A stretch of 57,928 bases of DNA from an uncultured Eubacteriales bacterium (GTDB lineage Bacteria; Bacillota_I; Bacilli_A; RFN20; CAG-288), in NCBI GenBank assembly GCA_900316035.1, contig ONBI01000004.1, positions 1 through 57,928 on the forward strand, written 5' to 3'. Under the pieces are notes generated by a model. The model ran no database searches and was not told the origin of the DNA. It was given only the letters and a program-made list of their open reading frames with translations. Shown here one piece after another: positions 25,801 through 33,665 of the stretch; the first letter of the stretch is position 1, and every line of letters starts with the position of its first letter. The position numbers and the translations under genes are program-made.

Positions 25801-26824
25801 TCCAGATCTCATAGCCGGCGTTGCGGAAACGGGAAAGAACATTGAGAACGGTCTGGGAATGGGAGATCAGGACGGTCTCGGTGACTTCAATATGGAACAT
25901 TCTCCTCGAAAGAGAATACTTGCGGACAAGATTCTCGACTTCGGTAAAGATATCACAGGTGAGGAAATCGATGCGGGAGAGATTGATGGAACAGGGAATC
26001 TCCGGAATTCCCTGATCCTGGTTCTTCTTCAGCTGCTTGCATACTTCTTCGATGACATATAAGTCCAGTTTATGGATGCACTGGGCTTCCTCTAAAGCCT
26101 GAATGAAAACAGAAGGCATAAGCATCCCTAAGTTCGGATCGATCCAACGGGCTAAAGCTTCCATGGAGCAGAGCTGTTTGGATATCGCGCGGACGATCGG
26201 CTGATAATAGACCTGAATCCAGCCGTTCTGGATAGCTTTCTCAAGATGGGAGACCACATAATCGGATAGCTCCAAGGCTTCGCCAATCTTCTTGGTGTAG
26301 AAAGAGAAATAGGAGCCGTCGCTTCGGCAGAGATCGGAAGCGAGCTTTGCACACGATAAAGCTTTCTCCTCGCTGCCTTTTGCATAAAGACAGGCGCCGA
26401 CTCTAATATCGAGAGGAAGACTCGGATTGAGGGCTTTGATCCGGCTTCGGGTTGTATCGACTTTCTCTTTCAGATTCTGACTATTGGAAAGAAGAGCAAA
26501 GTGATCGCCTTCGATCCGGCTGAAAAGAGAACCGAGATAGGTTTCCCGAAGGATCTTTGTGACTTCCTTGAGGAAATCGTCACCGGCCTGCATGCCGTAA
26601 TAGAAATTGATGTAACGGAAATTGGCGATATCGTAATAGAGGATCACTGGAGGATTCTCCGGGTCATTCTCCTCAACAATTTGCGGAAGAAGAGACAGAA
26701 ACTCGATTCGGCTGATGGTGTCTTCTCCTTCGGCAACGGATTTTTCTTCTTTGCTTTGGTTCGTAGAAACGTCGTTGACAATACCAAGAAGAAGATTTTT
26801 CTCCTCCTCCTTCTTCGATTGCAT
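22892..26824 (-). CDS. Multidomain GGDEF-EAL-PAS-GGDEF-PAS-GGDEF c-di-GMP protein
   Basis: The intact main part (1310 codons) of a large cytoplasmic cyclic-di-GMP enzyme. Order: degenerate GGDEF (RIEGDHF, about 103-109); EAL phosphodiesterase with EAL (222-224), SINLSR, HIEVTE, MDDFGSG, LKID, AEGVET and QGYLFGKP all present, so probably active; PAS-like regions; a PAS near 730 (SPFPFFWKDRQ); a second degenerate GGDEF (RFDSDGFAVLF); a PAS (GSYLLRSDNTLRYLN); and a canonical GGDEF at 1216-1220. The ATG at 26824 has no ribosome binding site and lies inside a PAS domain; the real 5' end is the fragment at 26790-27152, joined by a +1 frameshift. It may control biofilm or surface functions. Confidence 0.88.
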   Translation of the reverse strand: MQSKKEEEKNLLLGIVNDVSTNQSKEEKSVAEGEDTISRIEFLSLLPQIVEENDPENPPVILYYDIANFRYINFYYGMQAGDDFLKEVTKILRETYLGSLFSRIEGDHFALLSNSQNLKEKVDTTRSRIKALNPSLPLDIRVGACLYAKGSEEKALSCAKLASDLCRSDGSYFSFYTKKIGEALELSDYVVSHLEKAIQNGWIQVYYQPIVRAISKQLCSMEALARWIDPNLGMLMPSVFIQALEEAQCIHKLDLYVIEEVCKQLKKNQDQGIPEIPCSINLSRIDFLTCDIFTEVENLVRKYSLSRRMFHIEVTETVLISHSQTVLNVLSRFRNAGYEIWMDDFGSGYSTLKLLKDYSFDVLKIDMAFLKKETPRGRNIIASIIAMDKKIGNRTLAEGVETEEQFDFLRRAGCDKAQGYLFGKPLPFSESLKGCLANNIGIEPTKWKNYYDSLETVDFQTDRPMLLLEFENGQFHTLFVNALFESAPFPNKISTTLSEVDAFLNNPELQTNLDLLKTAQHANYAGAEGDLFYSHFGDQLKCHYRRVSRIDQRILYEVEVTNIDSERKRLTEEDRIARALRNYYDDLLLINLTTHTIRPFMVALNNASQGYSFGDSIEKMMEHLPEIFLADKERYLAFLDPKTLEERVHKAPRGNLQGVFRTKDEFGRFSWKCHHVISVPDRNEKVFLYATRSFDIPSFYKDAALIDSDSFAPLVTGEKGNKDKSSEKEALFDDFMLHSPFPFFWKDRQRRFLGASQSFLDYYGFSSLDEILGKTDEDLHWHPENFTYRKVEEEVLSTGKVHIAIPGRCIARGVTRNILATKWPLLRDGKICGLMGYFIDENMVSSLLERERPSSKSKDPLLPIENFSDFLDDMARYRGEYQFNHLLYGVILLKITSLRRIAKAYGESFSRSVLKEAASRILKRVQNEGIVSRFDSDGFAVLFRYQNPSAINDLAAKLKQDIEEIKEIEHSSVTLYTDSVILYAEVACHFSEALEKTLFELSKKPETDGEKEEIAIALLDTLPCGSYLLRSDNTLRYLNHKGEELLGYSKDEMIGKKVTGDHLGSALMSLSETSGNSSLPLSEDNHILLATEKDGNKVLLRHFQVPFPEGEGKIGYFYPITNDEDEAMRIEEVYHEATKDALTGLPGRKYLDVCLADAFETYHKSGKTFALLFADIDDFHNYNNLYGHEVGDQILIGLAESLKSTTRKMDRLCRYGGDEFVALFPLKKPEDTLKISARCLSLPEKSFETNNGKVFVPHFSFGITCVRKEDDAMSLINRADRYMFLAKKVEGVALVNDFNVDEILSHTHEE

Positions 26825-27152
26825 GATACTGGAAACGGAGCGTGTGGTAATTTCCTTCTCCGCTCAGAAAGCGGCAATCGAAAGTGATCTCTCCGTTGTC
26901 TTTAAGATGCGGTGCTTCAAAATGGGAAGCAAAAAGAGAAATATCTTCTGGGGATATCTTTCTTAAATATCCTCCTTGAAAAAATCTATCCTCTTCTTCT
27001 TTGCTTTCTAAGGAGAATAATTCTTTGAAATCTGCACTCAGATAAAGAGGAGTAGGATGCTCTTTATAAGGCAATACGAAAATGGCACCGGGAAGAAGTT
27101 CCCAGAGAGAACCTTTGCTCTTCTTCAACGGAGAATCTTTGCTGCTATTCAT
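26790..27152 (-). pseudogene. Frameshifted N-terminal PAS part of the GGDEF/EAL gene
   Basis: From ATG 27152 a PAS-like domain is encoded (WELLPGAIFVLPYKEH ... YLSADFKELFSLE ... NYHTLRFQYHAI). Its frame then loses sense (SSSWYCQRRFYEPK) while the next frame takes over with KNLLLGIVNDVST, the usual end of such a PAS domain. The switch lies in GGAGGAGGAGAAAAATC at about 26796-26812; removing one base restores one protein. It could be a real mutation, a switch, or a sequencing error. The previous gene's start and this gene's start are separated from GH13 copy 2 by about 100 bases. Confidence 0.65.
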
Positions 27153-27258
27153 ATGGGAACCTAACTTGAAAAGAAAGAAGGTTGCTGTACTTAGATTATA
27201 GGCGCTTTCGCGCTAAAGGAAAAGATAGAGAGAGCGATCAGAAAGCGAAAACAGAACC

Positions 27259-28800
27259 CTATTCCAGAACGATGAAACTCTGCGGAGAAAGCTTCATCGC
27301 ATCTTCTTCGACAAAAGCACCTCCGCTCGAGAATAGCGGGTTGCCTTTGAAGTCCCCTAAGGAGATCTTATAGGTCCGCATCGAAGGATTGATGGCAATC
27401 AATAACTTCTCCGCAAACTTCTTTCGGATATAGACAAGCGGACAATAGCCTTTGGTATCGACGAGTTCAAAAGAAGCATCGTTATCCAGAGCCACATGAT
27501 CCTTACGGAAAGCAAGGAGCGTCTTGAGGAAAGTGAATAAGGAGTCATCGTCCTGCGCTTCTTCTCGGACCGAGATACCTTTTCTATCCGGATTGATCTT
27601 GATATAGGAAGTCTTACCAGTGGTGAATCCGGCCATTTTGCTTTCATCCCACTGCATCGGAGAGCGGTCTCCCGTGCGGTCAAAACCACCTTCGACCGAA
27701 ACAAGACCTTCTTCATAACCCATACCAATCTCATCTCCGTAATAAAGAAACGGAACATTCGGCATCGTGAAGAGATAAAGATAATAGAACTTCATCTCTT
27801 CCGGTTTCAGATAGAAAGCAAGACGCTTGGTATCATGGTTCCCGGAGATCAGAGAGAGGAATTTCTGCTGGGAAGAAGCAAAGGAGTAAAGTTTCCTGAA
27901 GTTATCAAAATAGGCTTTGGCATCCTTCTTCGTATTATCAAAACGGAAATAAGGAGAAGCGGTTCTGGTAAGAAGGCTGTTATAGGGATTGAAAGGATCC
28001 TGAAGAAGGAAATCCATATCAAAACCGGCTTTTAAAGAGCAGAGGGGATTATCCCATTCCGAGACGAAGACGGCATCGGGATAATCGTTCTTGATGGTAT
28101 CGATGATCTGTTTCCAGACACGGATCGTACCGCTTCTATCCGGATCGTGTTTGACAAGGGAATCGGCCATATCGCAACGGAAACCGTCCGCTCCATGGAA
28201 TAGCCAGAAACGGAGAATATCGATCATGGCGGCAATCGTCCCCTGCGGGCCTTTGCCGTCGATCGGTTCCTCGTAAGATTCATGCGGGGAAGCAAAACCG
28301 TAGTTGAGTGCCGGTTGCACCGAGAAGAAATTGGTGACGACGGCTCCGTCCCGATCGCTGATACCGCGGATTACAGGAAGATCTTTCGGGCTTTTCCAGA
28401 CCGAATCGGTCCAGATATAACGGGAAGAGAATTCGTTTTCTTTCGGTTCACAGGATTTCTTGAACCAGGGGCAGTTGATAGAGGTGTGGCCTGGTACGAA
28501 ATCGAGAATCACCCGCATCCCTTTTTCATGGGCGGTCTTGAAAAGGTCATAGGCATCCTTGTTGGTGCCATAACGTTTGGCGACTTTCTTATAGTCGGTG
28601 ATATCGTAGCCGGCATCTTTGAAAGGGGACTCGTAGATCGGGTTGAGCCAGAGAGCATTGAAACCGAGATTCTTGATGTAATCGAGTTTCTTCTGAATGC
28701 CTTTCAGGTCTCCGATACCGTCTCCGTTGCTATCGAAGAAGGACTGGGGATAGACTTCGTAGAAGAGAGCCTTATTGAGCCATTCCGGATGGGAGTTCAT
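27259..28800 (-). CDS. GH13 alpha-glucosidase/alpha-amylase family enzyme, copy 2
   Basis: A 513-residue paralog of the enzyme at 17574-19115, with the same regions: LDFVPGHTS, GFRCDMADSLVK (nucleophile Asp), VFVSEWD (acid/base Glu) and SGNHDTKRL, then PMQWDESKM. Differences from copy 1 are scattered and mostly conservative (for example Asp for Gly after GFRCDMA). Codon third positions look less GC-rich than in copy 1. It ends the second fmt-ybaK-GH13 cassette, again overlapping ybaK by ATGA. Cytoplasmic; probably acts on imported malto-oligosaccharides or storage glucan, by family. Confidence 0.9.
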   Translation of the reverse strand: MNSHPEWLNKALFYEVYPQSFFDSNGDGIGDLKGIQKKLDYIKNLGFNALWLNPIYESPFKDAGYDITDYKKVAKRYGTNKDAYDLFKTAHEKGMRVILDFVPGHTSINCPWFKKSCEPKENEFSSRYIWTDSVWKSPKDLPVIRGISDRDGAVVTNFFSVQPALNYGFASPHESYEEPIDGKGPQGTIAAMIDILRFWLFHGADGFRCDMADSLVKHDPDRSGTIRVWKQIIDTIKNDYPDAVFVSEWDNPLCSLKAGFDMDFLLQDPFNPYNSLLTRTASPYFRFDNTKKDAKAYFDNFRKLYSFASSQQKFLSLISGNHDTKRLAFYLKPEEMKFYYLYLFTMPNVPFLYYGDEIGMGYEEGLVSVEGGFDRTGDRSPMQWDESKMAGFTTGKTSYIKINPDRKGISVREEAQDDDSLFTFLKTLLAFRKDHVALDNDASFELVDTKGYCPLVYIRKKFAEKLLIAINPSMRTYKISLGDFKGNPLFSSGGAFVEEDAMKLSPQSFIVLE

Positions 28801-29291
28801 CTCTTCTCCTCCGTGATATCGACAAAGGATGCGGAGACAAGCTCCGCCAGGGCTTTCGGTTTGACTTCGACCTGAAGTCCGACTTTCCCACCGGAAACAA
28901 AGATGTGAGGTAAGTTTTCTCCTGAGATATCAATATAAGTCGGGAAGGCTTTCTTCATACCGACAGGAGAGCATCCACCATGGATATAGCCGGTGAGAGG
29001 GAGAAGATTCTTCTGCGGAATCATCTCGATATATTTCTCCCCGGCGGCTTTGGCAGCCTTCTTTAAATCCAGCTCGGAAGTGGCCGGTAAAACAAAGACA
29101 TAATGGTCTCCGCTTTTTCCGACCGTAACTAAGGTCTTAAAGACGTGGCTAGGATCTTCGTTTAAAACATGTGCGACATCGTCGGCGGCAACCGCAATCT
29201 TCGGATCATAGGCATGGGGAACATAAGGAATCTTTGCTTCCTCGAGTAGACGCATGACATTGGTCTTGGCGATTTCTTTTTTCTTGCTCAT
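28797..29291 (-). CDS. ybaK: Cys-tRNA(Pro) deacylase, YbaK/EbsC family, copy 2
   Basis: A 164-residue second copy of the editing deacylase, intact, with FKTLVTVGKSGDHYVFVLPA and GYIHGGCSPVGMKK. Its overlaps with fmt (29288-29291) and GH13 (28797-28800) are the same as in copy 1. About 25 residues differ by eye. The neighbourhood also holds tRNA-Pro and tRNA-Cys genes and cysS, but far away, so no direct link is claimed. Confidence 0.92.
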   Translation of the reverse strand: MSKKKEIAKTNVMRLLEEAKIPYVPHAYDPKIAVAADDVAHVLNEDPSHVFKTLVTVGKSGDHYVFVLPATSELDLKKAAKAAGEKYIEMIPQKNLLPLTGYIHGGCSPVGMKKAFPTYIDISGENLPHIFVSGGKVGLQVEVKPKALAELVSASFVDITEEKR

Positions 29292-30220
29292 TTCAAAACA
29301 CTCCCTTCGAGATCATGGACGCCGTTATTGAAATCGATTGCTTTCATGATCTTTTTTCCCGGACGCTGTAACTCCTCTAAAGCTACTTGACCATCCTTCA
29401 GTTGAAGAAGAATCTGTTTCTTCTTGGCTAAGACTACGGTACCGACCGGAGCTTTGACTTCCCCGTTTGCTTTTTCGGCGGTGAAGATCTTCAGGATCTC
29501 TCCATCCGGACGGAGAAGATATCCACCCGGCGTATAGGATAAAGAACGCATCTGATTGATGAATTCTTCACAGGATAAAGAAAGATTCAGATGTTCTTCT
29601 TCTTTCTTGATCGTAGGACAATAGGAGACTTTGCTTTCGTCCTGTTTCACGGGAGTGAGTTCTCCGCGGAAATACTTCGGAAGAGCTTCTAAAGCTAACT
29701 GAAGAGACACTTCCGAAAGCTTATCGGCCAAGGTAGTGTAATTGTCTTTCGGATCGATCAACAGTTTCTTTACCGCATAGACATCCCCGGCATCTAAAGC
29801 ATGGACCATCTCCATTAAGGAGACACCGGTTTCTTTATCGCCGTTACGTAAAGCGTATTGGATCGGAGCTGCTCCACGGTACTTCGGAAGCAAAGAAGCA
29901 TGGAGATTAAGAGGCTTATAGGCACCTAAAGCAAGAATCTCATCCGAGATGATCTGACCATAGGCAAAAGTGAGTAAAAGATCCGGTTTCTTTTCCTTGA
30001 TAAAAGCGAAATCGGTATTGAGTTTATGGGGCTTATGAAGAGGAAGCCCTAACTCATGGGCTTTTAAGGCGACCGGGGATTCCTCGATTTTATTGTTTCT
30101 CCCTCTTACTTTATCCTCTTTGGTGATGACTCCGACGATATTCATGCCGGCTTTGACTAAGCCTTCTAAGACATGAGCCGAAATTTCCGGTGTTCCTAAG
30201 AAAATGATTCGTTCGTTCAT
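29288..30220 (-). CDS. fmt: Methionyl-tRNA formyltransferase, copy 2
   Basis: A 310-residue intact formyltransferase with NLHASLLPKYRGAAPIQYAL and MVHALDAGDVY. It is the first gene of the second cassette and has its own extended -10 promoter at 30263. Differences from copy 1 cluster in surface positions and the C-terminal domain. Which copy is ancestral cannot be told here; this one has the undisturbed promoter. Confidence 0.93.
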   Translation of the reverse strand: MNERIIFLGTPEISAHVLEGLVKAGMNIVGVITKEDKVRGRNNKIEESPVALKAHELGLPLHKPHKLNTDFAFIKEKKPDLLLTFAYGQIISDEILALGAYKPLNLHASLLPKYRGAAPIQYALRNGDKETGVSLMEMVHALDAGDVYAVKKLLIDPKDNYTTLADKLSEVSLQLALEALPKYFRGELTPVKQDESKVSYCPTIKKEEEHLNLSLSCEEFINQMRSLSYTPGGYLLRPDGEILKIFTAEKANGEVKAPVGTVVLAKKKQILLQLKDGQVALEELQRPGKKIMKAIDFNNGVHDLEGSVLK

Positions 30221-30262
30221 GTTCTTTTTTTCCCTCCCAGCACAAGATGTTTCTTCCTTACT

Positions 30263-30271
30263 ATGTTACCA
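30263..30271 (-). promoter_or_regulatory. Extended -10 promoter of fmt copy 2
   Basis: Minus-strand TGGTAACAT, preceded by CGTTA, lies about 43 bases upstream of the ATG at 30220. The same core precedes fmt copy 1. Confidence 0.55.
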
Positions 30272-30365
30272 TAACGGGAAGAAGTCCGCTTTCGGAAAGC
30301 CTTTTGCAGGATTCTTTTCTCTTCGGAAGAAAAAGCCGAATTTCCCTGCTTCCGTCTTTTCACTA

Positions 30366-30374
30366 TGGTAAGAT
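30366..30374 (+). promoter_or_regulatory. Extended -10 promoter of the CmpB-like gene
   Basis: TGGTAAGAT on the plus strand, 25 bases before the ATG at 30400, with AAAGGAG at 30385-30391 as ribosome binding site. Confidence 0.55.
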
Positions 30375-30399
30375 AGGGGCAGTCAAAGGAGAAGAACAA

Positions 30400-31389
30400 A
30401 TGTTTCTTGAAGATAGCCTTTATAACGGCTCCGTTCAGGATCTCATCTCGAAGATCTTTCTGACTCTTTTAGTGATGTTCCTTTTCGGTTGTATGCTCGG
30501 ATACGGATTGGAAGTTCTTTTCCGCCGTATCTTCACCGCCCATAAATGGGTAAACCCCGGCTTCATGAAAGGGCCTTGGCTTCCCCTTTATGGTTTTGGA
30601 GTCGTGATCATGTTCTTCTTCTGTTTTCTCCTTATTGTTTATCTTCCGAAAGACTGGGTCTTCTATAATCCGTTAGGAGAACTCTTCGGAAGAAAAGGAG
30701 TCCACGGACCTACCGTATATGATTTAGTCATCATTCTCTGTATGACCTTAGGACTCATCCTTCTTGAATTCTTCGCCGGTCTTATCTTCGTCAAGGGATT
30801 CAAAGTCCGGCTCTGGGATTATTCCAACATGAAAGGGAATATCCTCGGTATCATCTGCCCGGTCTTCAATCTCGTCTGGTTTGCCGTCGCTGTCTTCTAC
30901 TACTATGCCTGTAATCCTTTCTTCTACCGCGGTTTCTCCGTCACTTTCGATTACATGTTCGGGGAATCCGGGCAGGAAGCTCATTTCTGGTTCATCTTCT
31001 GGATCGGGGTTGTCTATGGCGTCTTCTTAGTCGATCTTGTCGACTCTCTCAATATCTTCAACCGCATCGCCAAGATGACCAAACATTCCAAATTCGTCAC
31101 CCGTTATGAAACCCAGCGTGATGTCCAGAGACAGAAATCCAAGGAAGCGCGAAAGAAGTTCTACGATTCTCTTCCCCAGAGTATCAAATCCGCTCACGAT
31201 GCCGAAGTCGCCGGTAAGAAGAAGCTAGCTTCCTTTGTTGCCAAAGCCGTGATGATCGACCCATCAAAATCTTCCGATGTACAACAGAACTATGATGCAA
31301 ACGGCCGCCCTGTCGTCGAAGAAGGAAGTAAAGCCTTAGTCGGAAAAGAAGAGACGAAAGAAGAAACTTCCGAAACCGAAAAGAAATAG
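30400..31389 (+). CDS. Putative ABC-transporter type IV / CmpB-like membrane protein
   Basis: A 329-residue membrane protein resembling the PF06541 (CmpB, DUF1113) family. I start at ATG 30400 because AAAGGAG lies 9 bases upstream and the longer frame lacks one. About six helices are seen (FLTLLVMFLFGCMLGYGLEV, GFGVVIMFFFCFLLIVY, LVIILCMTLGLILLEFFAGL, GIICPVFNLVWFAVAVFYYY, FWFIFWIGVVYGVFLVDLV), with the family-like FMKGPWLPLYG segment. The last 110 residues are a charged cytoplasmic tail. A TetR regulator follows 15 bases downstream. Function of the family is not settled. Confidence 0.75.
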   Translation: MFLEDSLYNGSVQDLISKIFLTLLVMFLFGCMLGYGLEVLFRRIFTAHKWVNPGFMKGPWLPLYGFGVVIMFFFCFLLIVYLPKDWVFYNPLGELFGRKGVHGPTVYDLVIILCMTLGLILLEFFAGLIFVKGFKVRLWDYSNMKGNILGIICPVFNLVWFAVAVFYYYACNPFFYRGFSVTFDYMFGESGQEAHFWFIFWIGVVYGVFLVDLVDSLNIFNRIAKMTKHSKFVTRYETQRDVQRQKSKEARKKFYDSLPQSIKSAHDAEVAGKKKLASFVAKAVMIDPSKSSDVQQNYDANGRPVVEEGSKALVGKEETKEETSETEKK

Positions 31390-31404
31390 GAAGGATAGCT
31401 AGCT

Positions 31405-31926
31405 ATGCGCAAAAAGAACCAGACCAGCGAATTCATCAAGGACTGTATCGCCGATTCTCTTCTTGAACTGATGAAGAACGAAAACTTCGAAGCCATCACC
31501 ATCGAAGAGATCATCAAGAAAGCCGGAGTCGGTAGAACCACTTTCTACCGCCACTTCGAGCAGAAGAGCGATATCCTTGTCTATAAATTCATAAGAATCT
31601 ACGAAGAAGCTAAGAAGAAAAGCCCCGGGACTTGGTCCTATGGGGCTTTGACTCCTTCTTCTCTTTCTCTTTTCTTCGAATCCATCTATGAGGTAAGAGA
31701 TATCCTCAACCTCGTCTTCACCGCCAAACAGGATGCGACCGTCTACACTGCCTTCAAGGAAATATACTTTCAGGAGAAGGACGCAAGAGAACATACCTAC
31801 GAAGCTTCCTTTATCGGGTCCGGCCTCTTCGGTGTCTTATCCGAATGGGTCGAAAACGGGTTCACCGATTCTCCGGAATCGATGGCCGAGAAAGTGATGG
31901 ATATCCTTCACAAGTTCGCCCGTTAA
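31405..31926 (+). CDS. TetR/AcrR family transcriptional regulator
   Basis: A 173-residue regulator. The N-terminal helix-turn-helix is clear: FIKDCIADSLLELMKNENFE, ITIEEIIKKAGVGRTTFYRHF. The C-terminal ligand domain is short and matches the TetR_C type common in Bacillota. It lies 15 bases after the CmpB-like gene and probably controls that operon. A terminator follows 60 bases downstream. Confidence 0.93.
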   Translation: MRKKNQTSEFIKDCIADSLLELMKNENFEAITIEEIIKKAGVGRTTFYRHFEQKSDILVYKFIRIYEEAKKKSPGTWSYGALTPSSLSLFFESIYEVRDILNLVFTAKQDATVYTAFKEIYFQEKDAREHTYEASFIGSGLFGVLSEWVENGFTDSPESMAEKVMDILHKFAR

Positions 31927-31985
31927 AAGAAAATTGTTTCTCTGAGGAGCGTTTGCGATGGCGCTCCTTTTTACTTGAAATCAAA

Positions 31986-32019
31986 AGAAAACGGCATCCG
32001 GTAATCACCAGATGCCGTG
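31986..32019 (-). terminator. Convergent terminator
   Basis: ACGGCATC pairs with GATGCCGT, extended by GGT/ACC. On the minus strand it is followed by TTTTC, ending the thioredoxin-like lipoprotein transcript; it may also stop the TetR transcript. Confidence 0.8.
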
Positions 32020-32036
32020 AATCGTAAACGAAACGG

Positions 32037-33158
32037 TTAGTCCGGAACGTAATCCGGATCAAGAAGCTTATCGAAAATCGTGGTGAAGTGACTTTCCTGA
32101 CCGTTATAACCGGCTTCGGAGACAGCGACAAGGCCATAACGATCGATAGCGACAAAGCTCGGATCACCGGTGATATTGAAAGCATCGGAGCAGAGGAGCG
32201 GAGAACCGGAAGAAGTGGTTCCGACACGGACATCCTTCGACATCAGATAGGGAAGATGATACGTGGATTTCACACTCTTGATATCATCGACCGTATCGAA
32301 GTATTCGGTCTGAAGATAGGTCTTGATGGAGTCGACGGTGACCTTATCTTCGCTGACACCCATATATCCGGCAAGAGTCTTCTTGGAACTGGCATTGTTG
32401 TAATAGCTGGTAGCAAGAGCGGTCCATTCCTCGTCGGTATAATCCGGAGTCAAGGTATCGATACCGATGACGCAGACTTTCTCTTGATAAGTGACATCCG
32501 TATCGCCTTGGCCGGTATAGTTTTCGCTGAGCGCTGCCGTCATAACCGGATACTGCTTGATGCACCAGGGGCAGGCGGCATAGAAGAAATCGAAGCAGAC
32601 GCAGTCATACTCCTTGAGCAGATCGGTAATCTTGTATTCTTTTTCGGTAACGACATCCGTGAAAGAGAAATCATGGATGACATCGCCCTCTTTATACGCA
32701 TATTTGTTCGTACCATAGGTGCTCGTATAGGTATAGATGAGATCCGAACTGGTAAGAGCATCACTGGAAATGACCGGAACTGCTTTGAAGGTGTAATCCG
32801 TCTTCTTTGCAGTGAGAACGCACTTATCTTCAAGAGAATAACCTCTATAAGAATCCGGAAGAGTGGCCGTGACGGTGTAATTTCCGGCCGGAGTATCGTA
32901 GAAAACGGCTAAGCCGGTTTCATCGGTATCGGCAGTCTGAGCTTCACCGTTGACCATGATCGAAAGAGCCGCTCCTTCGATGGCTTTTCCTCTGATATCG
33001 TTCAGAGTGACATTGTAATCGACATAAGTAACCGAAGCTTTTTCCGAAGTGTTGGCACTATCCGAAGTGCCGCTATCTTTCTTTCCTTGCTCACCGCAGG
33101 ATGCAAGGCTGAACATGGCTAAAACCGAGAGAAGCAGAGAAACCGTTTGTTTTTTCAT
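32037..33158 (-). CDS. Thioredoxin-like lipoprotein with CPWC motif
   Basis: A 373-residue surface lipoprotein. The signal peptide ends at LASC (Cys21). A Ser/Thr linker precedes a CnaB/SpaA-like beta domain (about 48-118: ALSIMVNGEAQTADTDETG). A thioredoxin-fold domain follows (about 150-370) with FYAACPWCIKQYP, redox Cys196/Cys199, as in TlpA/AhpC-type proteins. It is transcribed away from the polyferredoxin operon and separated by a 500-base intergenic region, and is probably an acceptor in the same extracytoplasmic redox chain. Substrate unknown. Confidence 0.82.
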   Translation of the reverse strand: MKKQTVSLLLSVLAMFSLASCGEQGKKDSGTSDSANTSEKASVTYVDYNVTLNDIRGKAIEGAALSIMVNGEAQTADTDETGLAVFYDTPAGNYTVTATLPDSYRGYSLEDKCVLTAKKTDYTFKAVPVISSDALTSSDLIYTYTSTYGTNKYAYKEGDVIHDFSFTDVVTEKEYKITDLLKEYDCVCFDFFYAACPWCIKQYPVMTAALSENYTGQGDTDVTYQEKVCVIGIDTLTPDYTDEEWTALATSYYNNASSKKTLAGYMGVSEDKVTVDSIKTYLQTEYFDTVDDIKSVKSTYHLPYLMSKDVRVGTTSSGSPLLCSDAFNITGDPSFVAIDRYGLVAVSEAGYNGQESHFTTIFDKLLDPDYVPD

Positions 33159-33211
33159 AAATTGATCTCCTTTCGAAGCAGAAAAGACGCGTTTCCGTGT
33201 CTTGTAGAGAA

Positions 33212-33240
33212 AATATAACGATTTCCATTTGTAAAAACAA
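33212..33240 (-). promoter_or_regulatory. Promoter of the CPWC lipoprotein
   Basis: Minus strand TTGTTT (33235-33240), 17-base spacer, TATATT (33212-33217), about 55 bases upstream of the start codon. Confidence 0.6.
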
Positions 33241-33632
33241 TTCAGAACCTATTCTTTCTTTTCGTAAGAATTGACAAGAACCAAAAAAAAGAAAACGTAA
33301 GGATTCTGGGACAGGAAAAGGAAAAACTCAGCTTGAAAACGGGAAAGGTGAGGAAAACAGGGACTTTTCGAAATTTTCGTAAAGATTTTCAACGGATTTT
33401 CTCTTAGCGTTTTAAGGCTTCTTTAAGAAATCAGATAGGTAAAGAAAATCCGAGGAATCGTGTCTGATTCTCTGAAAGCGTTTACCTTTTTCTATCTCTT
33501 TTTCTAAATAAGAAAAGAAAGGACGTTTGGAAGGGTACGAAAGGGTTATTTCTGTCTCTCTTACGTATTCCTCTGTCAATCTTTTCTTTCCTTTTCTCTT
33601 TCTTAGGAATCCCTTTTTTTCTTATTTGTATT

Positions 33633-33638
33633 TATAAT
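33633..33638 (+). promoter_or_regulatory. -10 box of the redox operon
   Basis: A perfect TATAAT lies 28 bases before the ATG at 33666, after a T-rich tract. No strong -35 box; the repeated ATCCGAGGAATCG element overlaps the start of the transcript. Confidence 0.5.
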
Positions 33639-33665
33639 GAAGAACATCCGAGGAATCGGGATACT

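Larger units (their letters stand above)
33159..33665. other. Divergent intergenic region
   Basis: About 500 bases between the divergent lipoprotein and redox operon. It is A/T-rich with many AAAGA/TCTTT runs and contains one promoter for each side. The string ATCCGAGGAATCG occurs twice (about 33447 and 33647); it may be a regulator site or chance. No gene is seen. Confidence 0.5.
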
